Source: UBA7683 sp964397855 (GTDB lineage: Bacteria > Patescibacteriota > Saccharimonadia > Saccharimonadales > UBA7683). From it: a stretch of 42,273 nt of DNA. Positions 16,075 through 23,603 of this stretch are shown here, one piece after another; the stretch's first letter is position 1, and every line of letters starts with the position of its first letter. Location of the stretch: contig CAYNKQ010000010.1 of the NCBI GenBank assembly GCA_964397855.1, forward strand, positions 1-42,273, given 5' to 3'. The notes below the pieces were generated by a model. That model saw only the letters and a list, made by a program, of their open reading frames with translations, was not told where the DNA came from and did not search any database. Position numbers and translations under genes: made by a program.

Positions 16075-16586
16075 CCGTTACTGATTTAGCGATAGTTCCC
16101 TTGTCAGAAATTAAGACAAGGGAACATTTTAAATTTGACGAAAAAAGCCACAATAACCTCATCAACTGGTTTCATACAAGAGCGGTGATATCGGAACGAG
16201 AGCGAACTTGTAAAACCTTTGTTGCACTTAGTGACGGTGTGGTCATTGGTTATATAGCGATCTCGACAAATCTACTGGACAGTGATATTGAGGGGATGAA
16301 GAGCAGTAACAAATTTAAACCGCAGATCCTGACGATTGGCAAATTGTACGTGTCGCCAGAGTATCGAAGAAAAGGCATCGGTGAACAACTTACACAGTAC
16401 GCAATTGGCATCGCAAAAGTAATAGATGACATGACTGGTTGCATTGGAGTGTTCGTGGACTCAAATCAAAGTGCAGTTGAATTTTATAAGCGTGTTGGAT
16501 TTACAGTGCTGGAGAAGCCGGGGCTACTCAGTTTGGACAGGACTGTTGTTATGTATTTGCGTATACCGGACAGAGTTATCACTTAG
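16050..16586 (+). CDS. GNAT acetyltransferase, TacT-like toxin candidate
   Basis: A 178-aa GNAT-fold N-acetyltransferase starting at GTG. Features resemble TacT/AtaT-type toxins: F-x-F-D-x-K-S-x-x-x-L near 27-37, an RERTCKTFVAL strand, VVIGYIAIS at 64-72, the LTIGKLYVSPEYRRKGIG acetyl-CoA loop (R106-G111), and the FYKRVGF motif with Y146. Known toxins of this family acetylate aminoacyl-tRNA and stop translation. The upstream 58-aa gene overlaps it, as antitoxins do. A non-toxic GNAT is the alternative. The pair lies in an insertion between khpA and trmD. Confidence 0.75.
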   Translation: MATEQTEIAVTDLAIVPLSEIKTREHFKFDEKSHNNLINWFHTRAVISERERTCKTFVALSDGVVIGYIAISTNLLDSDIEGMKSSNKFKPQILTIGKLYVSPEYRRKGIGEQLTQYAIGIAKVIDDMTGCIGVFVDSNQSAVEFYKRVGFTVLEKPGLLSLDRTVVMYLRIPDRVIT

Positions 16587-16761
16587 GTGGTTAAAAACAT
16601 TATCAGGGTTACTTTCTCTCTGTTTCTTTTTCGCTTTTCGTCCTTTTGAACTCATCAGATTAGATACACATCTAATTAAGCGTATATGGCAACCATACTT
16701 TGTCGAAGCACCCTGTGTGTTCGTTGTAAAGTATGGTCGCCCAGCCAGGCTGCGGCCTCGA

Positions 16762-17160
16762 TCAGTCGGCGTCGATGAAGGTGATCTCCGTGATCTGGCC
16801 CGCGCAGACACGCCTGAGCATGTCGTAGCCGACCCCTCGGAGTACCGCCTCGTGTGCACCCTCTGCGAGGTGACGAGGTACCAGGGTGTACCCGGACGGG
16901 GGTACGATCAGCGCGGGGACTTCGATGTACTCGAGGTCGGTACGGCCCAGCACGACGATCTCGCCCATCGGTACATCTGCGACCTCCTGTGCGTAGGTGA
17001 TCGTGATGTTGTCGACCAGGGTGTGGTCGGCACTCTCGACGGTCGTCGTACTGGGGGTGGGCTTGAGGTAGAAGACGTGCGCATCGTCGAGAACGATGCG
17101 CAGCTCCTGATCTTCTTCCAGTTCCGCGAGGTCGATTACGGTTGCAACGCTGGTGGTCAT
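16762..17160 (-). CDS. GC-rich hypothetical protein, probably acquired
   Basis: A 132-aa protein, no family recognised; acidic, beta-rich, without signal peptide. The ATG has a GAGAGGG ribosome binding site. The gene is compositionally alien: a hand count gives 41 G/C of 60 in 16801-16860 and 37 of 60 in 17041-17100, against about 25 of 60 in the nearby trmD line 17341-17400, with G/C strongly preferred at third codon positions. It is on the opposite strand to its neighbours. Inferred: recent transfer from a high-GC donor, plausibly an actinobacterial host. A long plus-strand reading across the same bases is taken as its shadow. Confidence 0.7.
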   Translation of the reverse strand: MTTSVATVIDLAELEEDQELRIVLDDAHVFYLKPTPSTTTVESADHTLVDNITITYAQEVADVPMGEIVVLGRTDLEYIEVPALIVPPSGYTLVPRHLAEGAHEAVLRGVGYDMLRRVCAGQITEITFIDAD

Positions 17161-17258
17161 AAGGACCCTCTCTGGCTGTGGCGCGTACTTGTAAGTTCGC
17201 GCACTAATAACTAATAACTCTCCGACGGTCGGAGAATCAAATGAGATTATATCAAGTA

Positions 17259-17287
17259 TTGATTAAAAAGTCAATACACTGTAAACT
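17259..17287 (+). promoter_or_regulatory. Leaderless promoter of trmD
   Basis: TTGATT (17259-17264), a 17-base spacer, TAAACT (17282-17287), then 7 bases to the ATG at 17295. The short gap fixes this ATG as the start rather than the in-frame ATG 18 codons upstream. Confidence 0.65.
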
Positions 17288-17294
17288 GTTAGGA

Positions 17295-17936
17295 ATGAAG
17301 ATTCAGATCATAACGTTGTTTCCAGAAATGTTTGAAGGTGTATTTAAAACATCAATGCTTTGGAAGGCCGCCAAAGAAGGTGTGGTCGAGTATTCTTGCA
17401 TTAACCTGCGTGATTTTGGGCTTGGTAAACGTAAAACAGTTGATGATACTCCATATGGTGGCGGTGACGGCATGGTACTTAAGCCAGAGCCACTATTTGC
17501 AGCAGTGGAGCTTGCTAAAAAGAACGACCCAACTGCCAAGGTGCTGCTTATGACACCGCGTGGTAACACCTGGAAGCAATCTAAGGCGAAAGCATACGCG
17601 GATGCTAACAATGGGCTGATTATGATCTGTGGCCGTTACGAAGGCTATGATGAGCGCATTGTGAGCGTGGTAGATGAACAGCTGAGTATTGGTAACTATG
17701 TGCTGACTGGTGGTGAGATCCCGGCCATGATTATTACGGATAGTGTGGTTCGTTTATTGCCAGGTGTTTTAGGCGGTGAAACTTCTGCGGAAATCGAAAG
17801 TTTTGTAGAAGATGACCAAACTATAGAGGCACCGCAGTACACTCGTCCGGCTGAGTTTAATGGTATGAAGGTTCCGGAAGTACTATTGAACGGTCATCAT
17901 GCGGAGATAGAGAAGTGGCGTCAAAACAATAAGTAG
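17295..17936 (+). CDS. trmD: tRNA (guanine37-N1)-methyltransferase
   Basis: A SPOUT methyltransferase making m1G37 in tRNAs to prevent +1 frameshifting, 213 aa from this start. Seen: N-terminal KIQIITLFPEMFEGV, GGGDGMVLKPEPL, the knot segments GRYEGYDERI and LTGGEIPAMIITDSVVRLLPGVLG, and a truncated C-terminal domain (E. coli TrmD is about 255 aa). A longer reading from 17241 is in frame, but the promoter lies inside it. It would normally sit next to rpsP and khpA but is separated from khpA here by 1.6 kb of acquired genes. Confidence 0.95.
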   Translation: MKIQIITLFPEMFEGVFKTSMLWKAAKEGVVEYSCINLRDFGLGKRKTVDDTPYGGGDGMVLKPEPLFAAVELAKKNDPTAKVLLMTPRGNTWKQSKAKAYADANNGLIMICGRYEGYDERIVSVVDEQLSIGNYVLTGGEIPAMIITDSVVRLLPGVLGGETSAEIESFVEDDQTIEAPQYTRPAEFNGMKVPEVLLNGHHAEIEKWRQNNK

Positions 17937-17988
17937 CCTCTGTCTCTACATCCCGAGCTTCTCCAAGCTCTCATCTTTTCTCTCCGGT

Positions 17989-18085
17989 GTCATCCTGAAC
18001 TAGATTCAGGATCGAATCGATAACAATCAACCCCCGGTCCGTCATCCCGCACTTGATACGGGATCCAGTCATCAAGCATTCAACT
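17989..18085. repeat. Dispersed REP-like repeat, copy 1
   Basis: Two adjacent hairpin units: ATCCTGAA-CTAGA-TTCAGGAT (17991-18011) and ATCCCG-N9-CGGGAT (about 18043-18063), followed by CCAGTCATCAAGCATT. A second copy of the same block ends the window at 42.2 kb. It lies directly downstream of trmD. Confidence 0.6.
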
Positions 18086-18689
18086 TCCTGTCTCCATATC
18101 CAAGCTCTTCTGGCTTTCTCCAACGCTCTGTCTCCCTAACCTTCCGTCTCTTCCAACCAGCTTCTTCTTGTATCTTTCCCTCCTTCCTTTTGCCGCCAAA
18201 AGTAACAAAACCTACACCCATAACACCCAAGCCTCGATACCCCTCCAGCTCCTTTCTGACGCGTCAGGACGATGACAAGCATCCTTCACTTATCTCTTTT
18301 GTTTGTTCAGGCAAGTCCTTCCTGTACTCGTCAGAAAGCAGCTTCCGGGGTTCGGGTTTGGTTGAATGGGTGGGGAAGTTGTCTCGCGTTGCGAGGATTG
18401 ATTAATAGATCCGCTGCGGCGGATGATGCTTCTTGGCTGAAGCTACGGAGATCAAACATATTAAACAAAAGAAGCCCCGAGAGGCTTCTTTCAAATAATA
18501 ATAGTTGTTGTGGTGTTTTTGGGCTCACACCATATGGAAATAATTTTTGTTTTTGTATTTTTATTTTCCTATGAGCTTGAATTAATAGTAACAACTACAT
18601 AAGTGTTTTGTAAAGGGTTTTTTATACTTTTATCACAATATTTTTATATACGCTATGGATGGAGTGTATTTTGATTGGGTACACTATAT
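18086..18689. other. Non-coding stretch with pyrimidine tract and terminator
   Basis: No gene is supported here. 18086-18190 is strongly C/T-biased on the plus strand. Arms CTTTCTGACG (near 18253) and CGTCAGAAAG (near 18334) could pair over about 80 bases. A GATCCGC/GCGGATG hairpin is near 18410, and a clear terminator at 18472-18494 follows. A structured RNA ending at that terminator is possible, but I recognise no known RNA family. Confidence 0.35.
18472..18494 (+). terminator. Rho-independent terminator
   Basis: AGAAGCC-CCGAGA-GGCTTCT followed by TTT. No coding gene ends just upstream on the plus strand, so it terminates either a long trmD transcript or an unannotated RNA. Confidence 0.65.
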
Positions 18690-19607
18690 CTATTGATAGA
18701 TTGTGGCAAAGACGGTGCTAGAAATCTTCTGAATAAGCTGCGTACGTGCGCTGTAGTTTGAGCCATCAGCTGCTCCACCCTTGGTGTAAATAACAAGCAC
18801 AACAGGGCGTTCTTTGTATTCAACAATTGCGGCATCATGCAGCCTGTCTTCAAGCTGTCCATATTTGTGGTAGATTGTTGCGCCTTCAGGAATAGCCTTA
18901 GGGATCATGGCCTCGTTGTTAGTGTCTTGCATATATGAAAGTAGCAACTTCTTATTAGCATCAGTCAGAAGATCGCCGTTATAGAGCTTCTGAAGTACTA
19001 GGGCCTCATCGCTTGCAGTTATAACGTTACCCTTAGCGCTATATGAGCTCACACCAATAGAGCGAGCATATTCTTCAATTTTCTTGTACGTAACCTGTGT
19101 GTTGAGTATATTCCATGATTCGTTATTACTCTGATTGATCATGAGTTTAATGTGCTGCTTTGCGGTCATACCACCAAATTGTTTTGTAAGGCTTTGGCGA
19201 CCTTGTTCGGCTTCATGAAGAAATGTCACAGCGGTCAATACTTTTGTAGTACTGGCACCTGCAAAGTTATCTTGTATTCCGTAATTTGCCTTGGTATTAG
19301 TGACAACATCTGTAATCGCAACTGAAATATCAAGCTTAGGATTTTCATTAATAATAGCTGTAACTTGCTGGTTGAGATCATTCCATATATTGCTTGCAAT
19401 TGGTTCGGCTGTAACCTTCTTTGCTGGCTTTGGGGTGCTACTAGCGGTTACTTTTGGCTTGGGATCACTCTGAAAACCTTTGACTATAGCTCTGCCTTCC
19501 ATAAAGAGGGCCACGGTGCATACTAAAATAAACAGCCCGCGTCGTTTTTTGCTAGGAGGCTGCTTAGTGTACCTATGAGGCTGGTAGTTGCGGTATCGAT
19601 CAATCAC
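18690..19607 (-). CDS. Membrane-anchored class A beta-lactamase-fold serine hydrolase
   Basis: A 305-aa protein with a basic N-terminus, one membrane segment (about 24-36) and a Ser/Thr/Pro/Lys linker, so the domain faces outward. Seen penicillin-binding motifs: S119-T-T-K122 (SxxK), S160-N-N162 (SxN), and K248-Y-G250 in place of KTG. The spacing fits class A beta-lactamases and related DD-peptidases. The Thr-to-Tyr change in the third motif and lack of an obvious omega-loop ExxxN make true beta-lactamase activity uncertain; peptidoglycan DD-carboxypeptidase or an inactive relative is possible. It is on the minus strand, divergent from the 19.9-kb gene across a 340-base gap. Confidence 0.75.
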   Translation of the reverse strand: MIDRYRNYQPHRYTKQPPSKKRRGLFILVCTVALFMEGRAIVKGFQSDPKPKVTASSTPKPAKKVTAEPIASNIWNDLNQQVTAIINENPKLDISVAITDVVTNTKANYGIQDNFAGASTTKVLTAVTFLHEAEQGRQSLTKQFGGMTAKQHIKLMINQSNNESWNILNTQVTYKKIEEYARSIGVSSYSAKGNVITASDEALVLQKLYNGDLLTDANKKLLLSYMQDTNNEAMIPKAIPEGATIYHKYGQLEDRLHDAAIVEYKERPVVLVIYTKGGAADGSNYSARTQLIQKISSTVFATIYQ

Positions 19608-19947
19608 TAACCTTATATTATACAGCAGATCTGAGAACAGACTGAGTATTAGCTAGTGACAGCATGCGTGTCTGTGGATTTTTTTGCTTCGGTCGTTCTT
19701 TGAATAAGGCTCTTTGGGACTGGTCTACATCCACACGCTTTTTGATGTTTTTGGTGCCACTTGAGCTTTTCTCTATCAGTTGCGTCTCGTGGAACCTTGT
19801 GTCGATCGTGCCATCGTTTGTTCATAGATTCATTGTAGCAGCATGGATGCGATTAAGCTGCCTTTACCCACGGGGCTGCTGTTGTCAAAATAAACTGAGA
19901 GATCTACAATAAACACATCAATATAGTGTTCTGAGAAAGGTGTTGTT
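19608..19947. other. Intergenic region between divergent genes
   Basis: No gene with support; short open readings here lack start signals and family features. The only clear element is the promoter at 19882-19910 for the rightward gene. Confidence 0.4.
19882..19910 (+). promoter_or_regulatory. Promoter of the 19.9-kb membrane protein gene
   Basis: TTGTCA (19882-19887), a 17-base spacer and TACAAT (19905-19910). The leader is about 30 bases with GAAAGG before the ATG. Confidence 0.65.
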
Positions 19948-20481
19948 ATGCCAAAACCAGTAATAATTGTTGTAGCTGCTGTAGTAGCGGTGGTGGTTAT
20001 AGGCGGAGTGGTGGTTCTAAACAAGAAGGACTCGTCTGGTAGCACTACAAGTTCGCAGTCCAGCAATCCTGAAACCAAGAAGGCCGCGGTAAGTGATCCA
20101 AACGGTGATTACAAATTATTCTCTGATCCAAGTGTTACAAAGTACCCCGAAGCCAATGTAAAGTTTGGTAATGGCCAAACGCTGACATTTGAATATGACG
20201 GTAGTAAAACTGATAATGACGAATACGCCACGCTTTCATATCAACTATACTATGTCCAGGATAATGGCGGCGTGATTCCAATGGGTGGTGGCAATATTGA
20301 AGGAAAAGGTAGCGGCGCATTTACTCTTTCAGACAAAGTGTTTAATTCTAGTGCTAAGAATCGACAAGGCTTTTTAGAGCTTGAAGGTACATATGGAACT
20401 GGTGTTAGTGAATCGGGCCAAATTACTGGAAAGAACGTAAAACTTGGTATGTACGCTATAGAGTTTGATATTGCGGATTAA
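19948..20481 (+). CDS. Membrane-anchored extracytoplasmic protein
   Basis: A 177-aa protein, family not recognised. Residues 4-24 form one very hydrophobic Val/Ala segment after a two-proline N-terminus, followed by a Ser/Thr-rich linker (about 28-45) and a beta-rich acidic domain (about 50-177) with many Gly and Asn turns. There is no lipobox cysteine, so the N-terminal helix probably anchors it with the domain outside. It has its own promoter and strong terminator, so it is a single-gene unit. Function unknown. Confidence 0.75.
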   Translation: MPKPVIIVVAAVVAVVVIGGVVVLNKKDSSGSTTSSQSSNPETKKAAVSDPNGDYKLFSDPSVTKYPEANVKFGNGQTLTFEYDGSKTDNDEYATLSYQLYYVQDNGGVIPMGGGNIEGKGSGAFTLSDKVFNSSAKNRQGFLELEGTYGTGVSESGQITGKNVKLGMYAIEFDIAD

Positions 20482-20490
20482 TCCTTATGC

Positions 20491-20527
20491 AAACAAAAAG
20501 ATCAGTTCCGGGCTGATCTTTTTGTTT
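20491..20527. terminator. Strong terminator
   Basis: AAACAAAAAGATCAG and CTGATCTTTTTGTTT pair over 15 bp around a 7-base loop, with A- and T-runs inside the arms. It can act in both directions. Confidence 0.9.
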
Positions 20528-20555
20528 GGACTGGCGATGATTTAAAATGGGATTA

Positions 20556-21374
20556 ATGGAACCAAAACGAAGATTATTTTTGCATAAGTGGCTACGTGTG
20601 CCGTATCAGCTTAATATTCGCTATGTACAGAGGCCAGAAAACTCACGTGCCACATTTCTGTTTGTTCATGGACTTGGTGATACGGGTGATGTCTGGGCAC
20701 CCACCATTGCGGCGTTACCATCTGATAGCACTGCAATATCTATAGATTTGCTCGGCTTTGGAGATTCACCTAAACCAAGTTGGAAGCCATACGATCTACA
20801 AACTCAAGTGAAGTTGATTCGAGGAGTTTGCGCTCGGTTAAAGATTGCCGACGAAAAACTTATACTTGTGGGGCACTCACTCGGTTCGCTTATCGCCATT
20901 GCTTACGCGCAGAAGTACCGGAAAACTGTTGCCTCGCTTGTGCTCTGTAGTCCACCTATATATCGAGCACACACGGGCGACAAGCTTTCGCTTCGTGCAG
21001 AAGATATCCTAAGAAGAATATACGAAAAGGCGAGCCAAAGGCCGCAAGATCTTATAAAACTATACGCTTTTGCTCAAAAGTACGGACTGGCGAATAAGAG
21101 CTTAGCGGTTACAGATGAAACTGTAACGAGTTTTGTGGGAACTTTGCAGGCGAGTATAATTAACCAGCAAATTATTGATGAACTTCCAAATTTGGAGCTT
21201 CCAACAACTATAATCCACGGGGTACTTGATCCATTCGTAGTCGGTTCAAACTTAAAGACCGCAGCGAAACGCTCTGAATACATAACGCTCAAAAATGTTC
21301 CGGGCACTCATATTATTCGTGGGACCTATGCTAAAAAACTGTCCGAAGTGTTGCTCGAGCATCTTGAGGGTTAG
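20556..21374 (+). CDS. Alpha/beta hydrolase
   Basis: A 272-aa alpha/beta hydrolase with HGLGDTGDVW at 38-47, nucleophile elbow G106-H-S108-L-G110, acid candidate in GVLDPFV and histidine in PGTHIIRG near the C-terminus: the complete triad in order. No signal peptide. TAAAAT seven bases before ATG 20556 favours this start over the in-frame ATG at 20547. The substrate is unknown. It is similar in type to the hydrolase at 1.5 kb. It is followed after 57 bases by the DUF2200 gene on the same strand. Confidence 0.8.
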   Translation: MEPKRRLFLHKWLRVPYQLNIRYVQRPENSRATFLFVHGLGDTGDVWAPTIAALPSDSTAISIDLLGFGDSPKPSWKPYDLQTQVKLIRGVCARLKIADEKLILVGHSLGSLIAIAYAQKYRKTVASLVLCSPPIYRAHTGDKLSLRAEDILRRIYEKASQRPQDLIKLYAFAQKYGLANKSLAVTDETVTSFVGTLQASIINQQIIDELPNLELPTTIIHGVLDPFVVGSNLKTAAKRSEYITLKNVPGTHIIRGTYAKKLSEVLLEHLEG

Positions 21375-21431
21375 TAGTCGCCGAAGCTGTCGAGCTAAGA
21401 TTTATAAATCACGTGTTAAGATAAAGCAGTA

Positions 21432-21812
21432 ATGGACGCAAAAAAAGGCATCACACCAAAACACCGAATCTACACAACAAGTTTTGCAAGTGTTTACCCG
21501 CACTATATCGCTAAGGCGGAGCGTAAAGGACGCACCCGCGAAGAGGTTGATGAGATTATTCGCTGGTTAACCGGATACACTCAAAAAAGTCTTGAGACTG
21601 AAATTGAAAAAGGAACAGATTGCGAAACTTTTATCGCCAATGCACCAAACATGAATCCTTTAAGAACACTAATCACCGGTATGATTTGTGGAGTTCGTAT
21701 TGAAGAGATTCAAGAGACTACAATGCGAGAGCTAAGATACTTAGACAAGCTGATAGACGAGTTGGCCAAGGGTAGGGTTATGGAGAAGATTCTACGAAAA
21801 CCGGTAAATTAA
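21432..21812 (+). CDS. DUF2200 family protein
   Basis: A 126-aa cytoplasmic protein. Its sequence matches my recollection of DUF2200 from end to end: HRIYTTSFASVYPHYIAKAE, GRTREEVDEIIRWLTGY, NPLRTLITGMICGVRIEEI and RYLDKLIDELAKGR. Family function is unknown. No ribosome binding site is visible; TAAGAT about 9 bases before the ATG suggests another short or absent leader. It converges on pgi after 30 bases. Confidence 0.8.
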   Translation: MDAKKGITPKHRIYTTSFASVYPHYIAKAERKGRTREEVDEIIRWLTGYTQKSLETEIEKGTDCETFIANAPNMNPLRTLITGMICGVRIEEIQETTMRELRYLDKLIDELAKGRVMEKILRKPVN

Positions 21813-21842
21813 TCTGCTTCTGAGTAGCTAACCGGACAGTGG

Positions 21843-23405
21843 CTACAATTTACTTATGAGGTTTGTTGTTGAGCTGTCGTGTTCTCCGGCATTATGATTT
21901 GATATCTCTAAGTAGATTGTCTTGGCAAGAACTTTGCCAAGTTCAACGCCCCATTGATCAAATGAATTAATATCCCATAGCGCACCTTGCACAAAAATCT
22001 TGTGTTCGTATAGGGCGATGAGTTGGCCGAAAGTGTGTGGTGTCAGTTTGGGCAGAAGTAGGGTATTGCTTGGTTTGTTACCAGCAAACGTCTTGTGGGG
22101 GATCAGGTTTTCGGCAACGCCTTCAGCTCGTACTTCGTCGGCAGTTTTGCCGAATGCAAGTGCCTCGCTTTGCGCCAACATGTTGGCGAGTAGTTTTGCG
22201 TGGTGCGGCGCGTCTTCTTGGATCGGTTCTGCAAAGCCGATAAAGTCGCAGGGTATTAAGTGGGTGCCTTGGTGAATGAGTTGGTAAAATGCATGCTGCC
22301 CATTCGTGCCTGCTTCACCCCAAATAACAGACCCGGTTGTATAGGTTACTGAAGAGCCATCTTTACGCACGCTTTTGCCATTACTTTCCATACTGGCTTG
22401 TTGCATGTACGCTGGCATTCGGTGTAGGTATTGTTCGTACGGTAGAATTGCTTCGCTCTGTGCGCCGTGAAAGTTACTATACCAAGTGCTAATTAAAGCT
22501 AGAATTACGGGCATGTTTTTTTCTAAGGGAGCGGTTTTGAAGTGGTTGTCTATGGCGTTAAAGCCACGAAGCATTTCGTTAAAATTATCGGGACCGATAG
22601 CGATCATAATAGTAAGACCAATAGCAATTGTCATTGAATACCGACCACCGACCCAGTCCCAAAATTCAAACATGTTGGCAGTATTTATCCCAAAACTAGT
22701 TACCGCTTCACTGTTAGTCGATAGTGCTACAAAGTGTTGAGCAACGGCTGCTTCGTCTGTGAGGGTGTTAAGTAGCCACTGGCGAGCTGATGTGGCGTTG
22801 GTCATGGTTTCGTCAGTAGTAAATGTTTTTGAAGCAATAATAAACAAGGTTTCTTCCGGGTTAAGCCCGTACACGCCTTCGCTAAAATGTGAACCATCAA
22901 CGTTAGAGATAAATCGTATGCAGAGGTCTCGTTGGCTGTAGGCTTTGAGTGCCTCTACGGCCATAACTGGGCCGAGATCTGAACCACCAATACCAATATT
23001 GATGATATTTTTGATTGGTTTGCCAGTAAAACCAAGCCACTTACCTTCGCGTACTGCGTTACTGAACTCGGTCATATGTTCAAGCACGGCCTGAACCTCG
23101 GGTAGATTGTCAGCTCTCAGTGCTGTATGAAGAACGGCTCGATCTTCGGTGGTGTTAATATGGTCTCCCGCAAACATAGCATCACGAAGTTGTTCAACTT
23201 TTTGCTCACGCGCTAGCGCAAAGAGATTGGTTAGAACTGGCTGATTGATGAGATTTTTTGAGTAGTCTAAAAAGATGTCACCAGCCTGCAGGCTCAACTC
23301 TGTGCCACGGTTAGGATTATCTAAAAATAGTTTGCGTAGAGACGGTGTTTTACTCGTGCTTAAGTTGGTTAACGTTTGCCAGGCTGGTTTGTCGGTTGGA
23401 TTCAT
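21843..23405 (-). CDS. pgi: Glucose-6-phosphate isomerase
   Basis: Interconverts glucose 6-phosphate and fructose 6-phosphate in glycolysis; 520 aa, close to the usual 550 of this subfamily. Seen: NIGIGGSDLGPVMA, the sugar-phosphate SKTFTTDETMTNA segment, GGRYSMTIAIGLT, catalytic-region NGQHAFYQLIHQGT and C-terminal NSFDQWGVELGK. The minus-strand -10 TATAGT (23412-23417, with upstream TG) lies 6 bases before the ATG, again a leaderless design. Confidence 0.96.
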   Translation of the reverse strand: MNPTDKPAWQTLTNLSTSKTPSLRKLFLDNPNRGTELSLQAGDIFLDYSKNLINQPVLTNLFALAREQKVEQLRDAMFAGDHINTTEDRAVLHTALRADNLPEVQAVLEHMTEFSNAVREGKWLGFTGKPIKNIINIGIGGSDLGPVMAVEALKAYSQRDLCIRFISNVDGSHFSEGVYGLNPEETLFIIASKTFTTDETMTNATSARQWLLNTLTDEAAVAQHFVALSTNSEAVTSFGINTANMFEFWDWVGGRYSMTIAIGLTIMIAIGPDNFNEMLRGFNAIDNHFKTAPLEKNMPVILALISTWYSNFHGAQSEAILPYEQYLHRMPAYMQQASMESNGKSVRKDGSSVTYTTGSVIWGEAGTNGQHAFYQLIHQGTHLIPCDFIGFAEPIQEDAPHHAKLLANMLAQSEALAFGKTADEVRAEGVAENLIPHKTFAGNKPSNTLLLPKLTPHTFGQLIALYEHKIFVQGALWDINSFDQWGVELGKVLAKTIYLEISNHNAGEHDSSTTNLISKL

Positions 23406-23434
23406 GCCTCTACTATACCACTGCAGTGTCCGTC

Positions 23435-23463
23435 TTGTTCTGGGTATACTACTTATGTATAAT
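23435..23463 (+). promoter_or_regulatory. Promoter of the NHL surface-protein gene
   Basis: TTGTTC (23435-23440), a 17-base spacer and TATAAT (23458-23463). The leader is about 130 bases and contains a small upstream ORF. Confidence 0.65.
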
Positions 23464-23507
23464 TGTCATCAATACCACAGCAGCTCGTTTTCGAGGCAGG
23501 GGGAGGA

Positions 23508-23603
23508 ATGAAGCAGCCAGTTGAAATACTCGGCAGTCCCGTCATTTGTGGCTTGGCTGTGACAGTCCTAGTGTCTCGAGTCTATAAAGGAAAAACAACG
23601 TGA
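23508..23603 (+). CDS. 31-aa upstream ORF (possible leader peptide)
   Basis: An ATG after a very strong GGGGGAGGA site opens a 31-codon frame (MKQPVEILGS...) with a hydrophobic middle. Its TGA overlaps the GTG start of the large surface-protein gene (GTGA), so the two should be translationally coupled. Probably a regulatory leader or a tiny membrane peptide; no family. Confidence 0.5.
   Translation: MKQPVEILGSPVICGLAVTVLVSRVYKGKTT

Noticed and set aside
16444..17214. 256-aa plus-strand ORF in the GC-rich segment
   Set aside because: It has no start signal, overlaps the GNAT gene, and is antisense to a minus-strand gene with a good ribosome binding site; high GC makes such shadow frames long.
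18190..18594. Short ORFs in the trmD-downstream spacer
   Set aside because: Unusual composition, no ribosome binding sites, and they cross hairpins and a terminator.
19664..19912. 82-aa ORF in the 19.6-19.9 kb gap
   Set aside because: Biased composition, no start signal, and it runs through the downstream promoter.
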